A program made the position numbers and the translations under genes. Of a stretch of DNA of 42,434 bases, positions 37,862-42,434 are shown in pieces. The stretch's first letter is position 1. Each line of letters begins with the position of its first letter. This DNA is from a virus: positions 1 through 42,434 of the IMG/VR virus record IMGVR_UViG_3300035698_004282; one strand, written 5' to 3'. A model generated the notes under the pieces. The model made no database searches. It saw nothing but the letters and a program-made list of their open reading frames with translations, and was not told where the DNA came from.

Positions 37862-39565
37862 CTATTTTCTAAGGATTTTGGATTTGATGACAGCCAGTAA
37901 TGCTTCTTCAAGCTTGCTGGTGTCGCCGATTACTTCACACTCTTTGTAGAACTCTTTCACTGCATTCGACATAATCCCTATGCCATAAATCTCCATGTCA
38001 TTCCGAGCTTCCAGCTCTTTGATGGCGTCACGTGTTATGGCTCCTGCCCCACTACGGTAAGCCGATGGCTGTCCGTCACTGAACACAATCTGTATTCTAC
38101 GCACTGTCATCTGCTTTAGCAAGCGCATTGCACTCCACATGATTGATTCCCCGTCAAGGTTCTGTTCCAGACCCCAATTATCGAAGTCCTGAAAGTTAGA
38201 CATCAACCTTTCCTTATCTGCATCCTTGGCGAAACTCTTGATGATGCCATGTTGCAGCACATACTCGCCATGATAGCGCACCTCAGTGAACACGATGATC
38301 TCATGTTTGATCCGGAGCTGTGTCAGGACGTGACTCATAATCACCGCACTGGCACTTGCTGCCTGATACTTTGAGCCGCTCATGCTGCCGGAACCGTCCA
38401 CCACTAGCTGCACTGCGACATCCAACGAGATGGCATGGGTCTTCTTCTTGAATATCTTCTGCTGATATCCACCGGCATCCTTCATCGTTGCTCGATGCAG
38501 GTTCTTGCCCAGCCTTCCTTTCTTCATCCCGTGTATGTTACGAGTCATGCTCATGGTCTGCAAGAGCTTGCGCACTTGTGTTCCTAAGAACATTCCCTTT
38601 TCCACCATGGCACGGGTGTTACTGTTGGGAAGGGCGCTCACAACCTTCTTCGAGTAGTCACGCAGGCGCATGTTGTCCCAATTGCTCGGAGTGTAGCCGT
38701 GGTAATCCGACGGGACTTCCATTTCCACCGCGACCTTCTCACCATCCTCGTCCACAACCTCACCACGGACTAGCTTGTAGTCGCCACCGTCTTCGGACAT
38801 GACTTCGATGAACTCGTCGGAGTGCATGTGCTTGAATAGTTTTTCTCCAAACGCCTTCGCTTCCTCAGATAATTGCTCTTCGGCTGCCTCTTTGTCTTTT
38901 GCATCCTGTTCCTCCTTTTCGGGGTCAAGGCCAAGCAGCTCAAGCATGCGCTTGGATCGCTTGTACGTCTCGGCTGCATCACAGCCAATGGGGTTGATCT
39001 CATCATCGTGCTCGATGAGAGTTTGAAGCTGACTCATCGTCTCAGGACGAAGCTGATCCAGCACTTGGTTAGTGGCACCCGCCATTGCAGGATACCACTC
39101 CATGACAAAGGTCATGTAAGCAAAAACAACCTGCAAGAACTCAATACCACCGTCCTCGGATGTCTGCTCAAACATCTTCGTCTCAACATGCCCATCCATT
39201 ATGAGCCTGTTCGACTCACCCATGACCCGGTCACGTCCTGTGAACCGGCCGTACTGCTCGTGCTCCTGACGCAAGTCGTCGAGCGCATTTAGGCACTTGC
39301 CCAATCGGCTAGCCATGTGCACTGGTGTATTGTGAATGACATCAAAGATGTCACGATTGTTCTTAGCGCAGTGCCCCACCTCGTGGTAGGCATTGCCTTC
39401 CCACATCACCAGTTCTTCCTTTGACCATTTCCAAGAGGGTCGCTTGAGGAAGATTGTCGTTCCATCGGTGCAAGCTATGTCCTGATCGGACAGCTGCACT
39501 TTCAGGCCAGCGTCTCCAGCTAAGGCTCTCACCCGGTTGGCAATTACTGTTGCCGAGATAATCAT
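37862..39565 (-). CDS. CobT-like protein with HExxH-type and VWA domains (567 aa)
   Basis: Two recognisable parts: an N-terminal AYHEVGHCAKN (H61, E62, H65: zinc-metalloprotease-like HExxH) and a C-terminal von Willebrand A domain with a full MIDAS start VDGSGSMSGSK (near 389), plus VFSDGQPSAYRSG. Between them lies an acidic Glu/Asp/Lys linker (about 215-245). This is the CobT-like partner of the adjacent AAA+ ATPase. Substrate unknown. Clear ribosome site (AGGAG). Palindrome at 38580 encodes MFLGTQ, and another lies in the leader (39581). Confidence 0.85.
   Translation of the reverse strand: MIISATVIANRVRALAGDAGLKVQLSDQDIACTDGTTIFLKRPSWKWSKEELVMWEGNAYHEVGHCAKNNRDIFDVIHNTPVHMASRLGKCLNALDDLRQEHEQYGRFTGRDRVMGESNRLIMDGHVETKMFEQTSEDGGIEFLQVVFAYMTFVMEWYPAMAGATNQVLDQLRPETMSQLQTLIEHDDEINPIGCDAAETYKRSKRMLELLGLDPEKEEQDAKDKEAAEEQLSEEAKAFGEKLFKHMHSDEFIEVMSEDGGDYKLVRGEVVDEDGEKVAVEMEVPSDYHGYTPSNWDNMRLRDYSKKVVSALPNSNTRAMVEKGMFLGTQVRKLLQTMSMTRNIHGMKKGRLGKNLHRATMKDAGGYQQKIFKKKTHAISLDVAVQLVVDGSGSMSGSKYQAASASAVIMSHVLTQLRIKHEIIVFTEVRYHGEYVLQHGIIKSFAKDADKERLMSNFQDFDNWGLEQNLDGESIMWSAMRLLKQMTVRRIQIVFSDGQPSAYRSGAGAITRDAIKELEARNDMEIYGIGIMSNAVKEFYKECEVIGDTSKLEEALLAVIKSKILRK
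38580..38591. repeat. Dispersed palindrome GTTCCTAAGAAC in VWA gene
   Basis: Perfect; leftward ATG TTC TTA GGA ACA (Met-Phe-Leu-Gly-Thr), a different frame from most copies. Confidence 0.92.
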
Positions 39566-39580
39566 TTATTTTCTCCTGCT

Positions 39581-39592
39581 GTTCTTAGGAAC
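39581..39592. repeat. Dispersed palindrome GTTCTTAGGAAC in the VWA-gene leader
   Basis: Perfect copy 16 nt before the VWA start, just upstream of its AGGAG. The leftward TAA in its centre is the stop codon of the 11-codon leader frame. Confidence 0.92.
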
Positions 39593-39620
39593 AAAATTGT
39601 TTCCCGCACTTAACGCTCAT
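39585..39620 (-). CDS. Possible 11-codon leader peptide
   Basis: AAGGAG 8 nt before ATG 39620, followed by MSVKCGKQFCS and TAA. The stop codon lies in the palindrome 39581-39592. The strong ribosome site and the position 20 nt before the VWA gene suggest a leader whose translation could be linked to palindrome occupancy. No direct proof of translation. Confidence 0.35.
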   Translation of the reverse strand: MSVKCGKQFCS

Positions 39621-39666
39621 CGGTGTTTCTCCTTCGATGGCGAGGGGCGGCGGGGAACCCTGAGAG

Positions 39667-39682
39667 ATATAACTAGTTATAT
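39667..39682. promoter_or_regulatory. Perfect 16-bp palindrome ATATAACTAGTTATAT
   Basis: Overlaps the TAA stop of the 183-aa gene and precedes the leader of the VWA gene. Best example of the TATAACYRGTTATA family. Confidence 0.65.
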
Positions 39683-40228
39683 AGTTGAAAGCTCCTCACG
39701 GATAGCAGCTTTCTCGTTGGAATCCAAAGATTCCATGGATACACGCAGACGCTTCAAGTGATTGAGTGCCTGTTGGAACGGTGTAGCAGGATTGGCCTTG
39801 TGTGCAGCCACTCCCTTGCCCACTACGGTCTTCGGTACAGCCATGCCTTTCTCGACAAGGCGAACACCGGCTTCGCGGGCTTGCTTGATGGTGGACTTGG
39901 CACTGCTGTAGCCAGCAGGCAAACCGCCATACTCCTTCTCGCCCTGCTCATTCACATCAGCAAAAGTAAACTTCCGGTACTTCCATGTTCCATCACCCTT
40001 TTTGGCTTCAGGTACATCGGCATACATGGTTTCCATGTAGTCGTCCTCTTGAGCACGGAGCGCACCCATCCAGTTGTCTTCACTGGCGAATTTCTTCGAG
40101 ATACCCACCATCTCCTGCCATGCGTCCGAACGACGACCGTCTGCCATATCATCGGCAAGCTCGGCCTCCTTATACTGCACGATCAGGTTGATCGGCAGGG
40201 CGGGTGATACTGCTGTTGCTGTAGTCAT
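39677..40228 (-). CDS. Hypothetical early protein (183 aa)
   Basis: Not recognised. Acidic N-terminal half (YKEAELADDMADGRRSDAWQ), basic C-terminal half with a helical end (LNHLKRLRVSMESLDSNEKA). First gene after the promoter at 40319-40347, with GGAG 7 nt before the ATG. Soluble; probably a DNA- or protein-binding early protein. Confidence 0.65.
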   Translation of the reverse strand: MTTATAVSPALPINLIVQYKEAELADDMADGRRSDAWQEMVGISKKFASEDNWMGALRAQEDDYMETMYADVPEAKKGDGTWKYRKFTFADVNEQGEKEYGGLPAGYSSAKSTIKQAREAGVRLVEKGMAVPKTVVGKGVAAHKANPATPFQQALNHLKRLRVSMESLDSNEKAAIREELSTI

Positions 40229-40318
40229 TTCAAACTCCAATATACCGGCTAATATTACCGGCATGTAATGCACCTGTCGGAGGTGCCCCGTAAAACTGTA
40301 TGTGAATCAAAGAGTTGC

Positions 40319-40347
40319 ACTGTAAAGCAACTCTCGGCTTTTGTCAA
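40319..40347 (-). promoter_or_regulatory. Leftward sigma70-type promoter
   Basis: TTGACA (40347-40342), 17-nt spacer, TACAGT (40324-40319). About 90 nt upstream of the 183-aa gene; the leader includes a repeated TACCGGC. Confidence 0.65.
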
Positions 40348-40385
40348 GCTCTTACGTCTGCCATCCTCAAATGGCAGGGTAAGAA

Positions 40386-40715
40386 CTAGAATCGATATTC
40401 TAGTGTGACTCCAACATGGTCAATCCAGCTCTCTTGAATGTCATTGAACGGCTTGCCCGCCAGCAGCTGGCTGGTGTGTTCATATCTGCCTGATACGAAG
40501 AAGTCCGATTGATACAATCGTTGGACGTAGCCAGCACCAAAGCCATTGGACATCGGTACACTGTCGATCCACGTGTTGCCGGTGGTGGCCCCAGCGAACA
40601 CCATCACATAGCCGTAGCTATCAGGATCATAATCCGCTTGTGCCTTGTCAGTGTAGATAACTGCTGACAACACCCAGAAGATAATTACAAGCAGCACCCC
40701 GTCATCGGCCTTCAT
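40386..40715 (-). CDS. Exported beta-barrel-like protein (109 aa)
   Basis: N-terminal hydrophobic signal (DGVLLVIIFWVLSAVIYTD, then KAQA) and a body of alternating strands with aromatic girdle residues (YGYVMVFAGATTG, GAGYVQRLYQSDFFVSGRYE), ending VGVTLEYRF. A terminal Phe and preceding strand are the outer-membrane assembly signal used by OmpA/PagP-like barrels. Probably a mini outer-membrane protein; superinfection exclusion is a natural guess. Overlaps the 116-aa gene by ATGA. Confidence 0.6.
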   Translation of the reverse strand: MKADDGVLLVIIFWVLSAVIYTDKAQADYDPDSYGYVMVFAGATTGNTWIDSVPMSNGFGAGYVQRLYQSDFFVSGRYEHTSQLLAGKPFNDIQESWIDHVGVTLEYRF

Positions 40716-41062
40716 TGAGTCACCTCAATATCTTGCCCCGTGGCTATGTCGAAGATTGCTTCTTCGCCATTGAAAGCGGCCTGCATGAGGGCCACCTCTT
40801 TGTCGAGGAACCGCTGTGATACGTCAAGGTAGACAGTGCCGTTGGATGTCCATGTTCCTAGGAACATTTCCGTCTTATACCAGTAGTCCATGTGGTCATT
40901 GATGTATTGCTTGATGTCAGAGTAGGTGATGCGCGGTACTCTGCGCTCCTTCCCCATGCCCACCATATAGCCAGCAATAGGAGGCGGGTTGCCGGTGATT
41001 GGGTTGACGGTGAATCCACCTCTAAGCTTGGTGGTGTTCAGTACGGTTTGAATGATGTTCAT
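40712..41062 (-). CDS. Hypothetical early protein (116 aa)
   Basis: Family not named, but GGFTVNPITGNPPPIAGYMV and YLDVSQRFLDKEVAL read like a conserved soluble phage protein. AGGAG precedes the ATG. Carries the palindrome at 40854 (MFLGTW). Confidence 0.65.
   Translation of the reverse strand: MNIIQTVLNTTKLRGGFTVNPITGNPPPIAGYMVGMGKERRVPRITYSDIKQYINDHMDYWYKTEMFLGTWTSNGTVYLDVSQRFLDKEVALMQAAFNGEEAIFDIATGQDIEVTQ
40854..40865. repeat. Dispersed palindrome GTTCCTAGGAAC in the 116-aa gene
   Basis: Perfect, extended to ATGTTCCTAGGAACAT (40852-40867). Leftward ATG TTC CTA GGA ACA. Confidence 0.95.
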
Positions 41063-41082
41063 TGATAATACTCCTGAAGAGT

Positions 41083-41096
41083 TATAACTGGTTATA
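41083..41096. promoter_or_regulatory. TATAACTGGTTATA operator-like site
   Basis: Near-palindrome containing the TAA stop of the 79-aa gene, 21 nt before the next ATG. Confidence 0.55.
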
Positions 41097-41331
41097 TTTT
41101 TGAAAGCGAAGCGAATGCTTCAGCATCTGATTCGAACGGGTTGACGCAGTCACCTTCGATCTGGCGATAGTAGTGCTTGAACATGGCAGGCGACAGACGT
41201 GCCTTTGATACGAATCCGGTACGTGCTGACCGAACACCAGTGGTCGGGTGTATGGCAACAATACGCACCTTGGCGAGATCGATCTGTCTTTTGATCTCGT
41301 ATACGTCCACGATAATTTCATTGTCTTTCAT
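41092..41331 (-). CDS. Hypothetical early protein (79 aa)
   Basis: Not recognised. Contains VRIVAIHPTTGVRSARTGFV and a helical end. First gene after the promoter at 41387-41415. ATG 41331 is used; an upstream in-frame ATG at 41346 (MRTSKMKD) is also possible. Confidence 0.6.
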   Translation of the reverse strand: MKDNEIIVDVYEIKRQIDLAKVRIVAIHPTTGVRSARTGFVSKARLSPAMFKHYYRQIEGDCVNPFESDAEAFASLSKI

Positions 41332-41386
41332 CTTGCTAGTCCTCATCAGTTGTGCCTCACTTGATCGGTCGATCGAGCGAAAAGCT

Positions 41387-41415
41387 ACCATAACACAATG
41401 GCAACTAAATGTCAA
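41387..41415 (-). promoter_or_regulatory. Leftward sigma70-type promoter
   Basis: TTGACA (41415-41410), 17-nt spacer, TATGGT (41392-41387), about 50 nt before the first possible start. Confidence 0.7.
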
Positions 41416-41496
41416 GTTTCTTGGGTATGCTGAACGGTATGCTCAACATACACAAAAAGCCCGACACCCCCATGGGTGCCGAGCGCCTTGCAAAGA

Positions 41497-41510
41497 TGTA
41501 ACCAATTATA
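41497..41510. promoter_or_regulatory. TGTAACCAATTATA operator-like site
   Basis: Weaker member of the TATAACYRGTTATA family; contains the TAA stop of the 90-aa gene. Confidence 0.4.
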
Positions 41511-41778
41511 AATCTCGGAACACTCGCATATCATCGATTCGATTTGTGACAGCTTCAGTGAACCATGTATCGGTTGTGATGTTGCCCTGTCGACCGTACG
41601 TGCCAATGTAGCCGCCGGACAGTTCACGTGATTCCACATAGTGGATTAGATGTCTATCCACTTGTAGTGATCCAAACTCCCGACCTGTTGCATTGCACTT
41701 CAAGACAATTCGATTGTCCGAGGTGAATGATAGGTGCGAGAACTCCCACAATGCCGCTGGCACTCGACTTAATTCCAT
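41506..41778 (-). CDS. Hypothetical early protein (90 aa)
   Basis: Not recognised. Strong ribosome site (GGAGGAA, 8 nt before ATG 41778), which lies inside the end of the 51-aa gene. Beta-rich (LSFTSDNRIVLKCNATGREF) with a charged C-terminus. Confidence 0.65.
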   Translation of the reverse strand: MELSRVPAALWEFSHLSFTSDNRIVLKCNATGREFGSLQVDRHLIHYVESRELSGGYIGTYGRQGNITTDTWFTEAVTNRIDDMRVFRDL

Positions 41779-41924
41779 TGTAATTCCTCCAGTGTAAGTT
41801 GAGCGCATTCCAGCTCTTCATCACAATCATAATCAGCATCTGCGTCGATGAGTCGCGCCACTTCAGCATCCAGCAGCGCCCCATGTAGCACGTTCAAGTG
41901 CTTGTCTAATTCTGTTACTTTCAT
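41769..41924 (-). CDS. Acidic early protein (51 aa)
   Basis: ATG 41924 with GAGGTG about 7 nt upstream; 51 codons, very acidic in the middle (LIDADADYDCDEELECAQLT), overlapping the next start by 10 bp. Small acidic early proteins can mimic DNA or bind host enzymes; not established here. Confidence 0.6.
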   Translation of the reverse strand: MKVTELDKHLNVLHGALLDAEVARLIDADADYDCDEELECAQLTLEELQWN

Positions 41925-41941
41925 TTGTATCACCTCAAAGT

Positions 41942-41955
41942 TATAACTAGTTATA
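41942..41955. promoter_or_regulatory. Perfect palindrome TATAACTAGTTATA
   Basis: In the leader of the 51-aa gene, 18 nt before its ATG; a second, degenerate copy (41972-41986) lies just upstream. Confidence 0.6.
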
Positions 41956-41971
41956 TAAATCTATCAACCAG

Positions 41972-41986
41972 TGTTAGCCAGTTATA
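41972..41986. promoter_or_regulatory. TGTTAGCCAGTTATA operator-like site
   Basis: Degenerate member of the family with one extra base; contains the TAA stop of the 29-aa gene. Confidence 0.35.
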
Positions 41987-42071
41987 TAGATGCTATTAGC
42001 ATACCAAGGAGGTATCCCAAAGGCCATGCCGCCATGACTGCGCATACCCAGTTTGTAATTGTTGAATCCAT
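41982..42071 (-). CDS. 29-aa single-TM early microprotein
   Basis: ATG 42071 with AAGGTG 6 nt upstream. The product is nearly all one membrane helix (WVCAVMAAWPLGYLLGMLIA) after a polar N-terminus (MDSTITN). The palindrome at 42087 lies just upstream of its ribosome site. Function unknown. Confidence 0.55.
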   Translation of the reverse strand: MDSTITNWVCAVMAAWPLGYLLGMLIASI

Positions 42072-42086
42072 ATCAGCACCTTGTTT

Positions 42087-42098
42087 GTTCCTAAGAAC
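42087..42098. repeat. Dispersed palindrome GTTCCTAAGAAC, intergenic
   Basis: Perfect; 15 nt upstream of the 29-aa start, in its leader. Confidence 0.92.
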
Positions 42099-42113
42099 AT
42101 TTGTTAATCGGTT

Positions 42114-42133
42114 ACGTGGGCACCTTCCCACGT
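42114..42133. terminator. Hairpin, 7-bp stem
   Basis: ACGTGGG (42114-42120) and CCCACGT (42127-42133) around a 6-nt loop. Lies between the 171-aa gene terminator and the 29-aa gene; may be part of a double terminator or a leader. Confidence 0.4.
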
Positions 42134-42165
42134 TTCATGCTATCGCACTCATCAGACCGATGAAA

Positions 42166-42183
42166 CCCAGCCCGAAGGCTGGG
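42166..42183 (-). terminator. Leftward intrinsic terminator with a TTCG loop
   Basis: Leftward CCCAGCC-TTCG-GGCTGGG followed by TTTC, 10 nt after the stop of the 171-aa gene. Stable tetraloop hairpin, short T-run; the best terminator candidate in the window. Confidence 0.7.
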
Positions 42184-42192
42184 CAGTGACAT

Positions 42193-42434
42193 CTATTGCT
42201 TAGACTGTTCTTGAGCCTGTGCAATCTGGTTCATCAGTTCCTGACTTGTTGCCGCAATGCCGTAGTGATCGATTGCATAGGCTATCAGACTGTGCAAATC
42301 CTTTACACCCTTGATGGGTGCATCAACCTTGCCGTCCAGTTTCTTAGCAGTTGTGGATTTTTTGCTCACTGCTCGCTGGATGTGCGCTGCGTTCAAGACA
42401 CGTCCTTCACCCTTCTTATCGTAGGCAAAGCAGA
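42193..42434 (-). CDS. Hypothetical early protein, 3' part of the junction-spanning gene
   Basis: C-terminal part of the 171-aa protein whose start is at 401 on the circular map. Bases 42308-42434 duplicate 1-127. The non-duplicated end reads VKDLHSLIAYAIDHYG and finishes AQAQEQSKQ with TAA at 42193. Helical, soluble, unassigned. Confidence 0.85.
   Translation of the reverse strand, partial: CFAYDKKGEGRVLNAAHIQRAVSKKSTTAKKLDGKVDAPIKGVKDLHSLIAYAIDHYGIAATSQELMNQIAQAQEQSKQ
42308..42434. repeat. 127-bp exact terminal repeat, right copy
   Basis: Same sequence as 1-127; marks the closing point of the circular assembly. Confidence 0.95.

Noticed and set aside
36741-39565. Cobalamin biosynthesis genes in the strict sense
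   Set aside because: CobN and other pathway enzymes are absent; the pair fits a general AAA+/VWA machine better.

Overview
The window is a complete or nearly complete genome of a short-tailed (podovirus-type), apparently lytic double-stranded DNA phage. The first 127 bases recur exactly as the last 127, so the contig closes into a circular map of 42,307 bp, and one gene (171 aa) runs across the junction. The head and tail genes have a T7-like logic (large terminase, connector-type portal, scaffold, capsid, tail-tube proteins, three ejection-type proteins). I see no phage RNA polymerase, integrase or recognisable lysogeny repressor, so transcription probably relies on host sigma70 RNA polymerase. 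This gene mix, with a B12-dependent ribonucleotide reductase and a separate primase and helicase, recalls marine podoviruses such as roseophage SIO1 and vibriophage VpV262. That resemblance is from memory and the host cannot be named from the sequence.

Layout. Two convergent transcription units diverge from a roughly 1-kb intergenic control region (477-1453). It carries an array of CTACA-N3-TGTAG inverted repeats, several hairpins and a probable rightward promoter. The rightward late unit (1454-21289) encodes a putative small terminase, a collar/collagen-like fibre, large terminase, portal, a class II holin, a zinc ribbon, scaffold, major capsid protein, a head decoration candidate, tail tubular proteins A and B, three tandem paralogous virion proteins, a cupin-like protein, three ejection proteins, a peptidase M15 endolysin and a second holin. 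The two units meet tail to tail with an 8-bp overlap at 21282-21289.

The leftward early/middle unit (from 401 across the junction to 42193, then 42071 down to 21282) begins with small unknown proteins. These are followed by a CobT-like VWA protein and a CobS-like AAA+ ATPase, a zinc ribbon, primase, DnaB-like helicase and a family A DNA polymerase split into two genes. After these come an SSB-like protein, an RNA ligase, a Cas4/RecB-like nuclease, an HNH protein, a metallophosphoesterase, an unusual tRNA-like gene, NrdJ and a MazZ/DUF5664-type protein, ending in small membrane and DNA-binding proteins. Almost every junction is an ATGA, TGATG or TAATG overlap. Following those couplings reveals several genes of 11-58 codons.

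Most striking observations. (1) A 12-bp palindrome, GTTCYTARGAAC, occurs 15 times perfectly and 4 times with one mismatch. It lies inside and between genes on both arms and recurs about every 0.6-2.3 kb through the leftward arm. (2) The DNA polymerase is divided between the GRLSSS motif and motif A by three translationally coupled small genes, one of which resembles a miniature peptide-chain release factor lacking GGQ. (3) A second palindromic motif, TATAACYRGTTATA, overlaps the stop codons of leftward early genes. (4) A tRNA-like gene has a 6-nt anticodon loop and sits in a genome that also encodes an RNA ligase.
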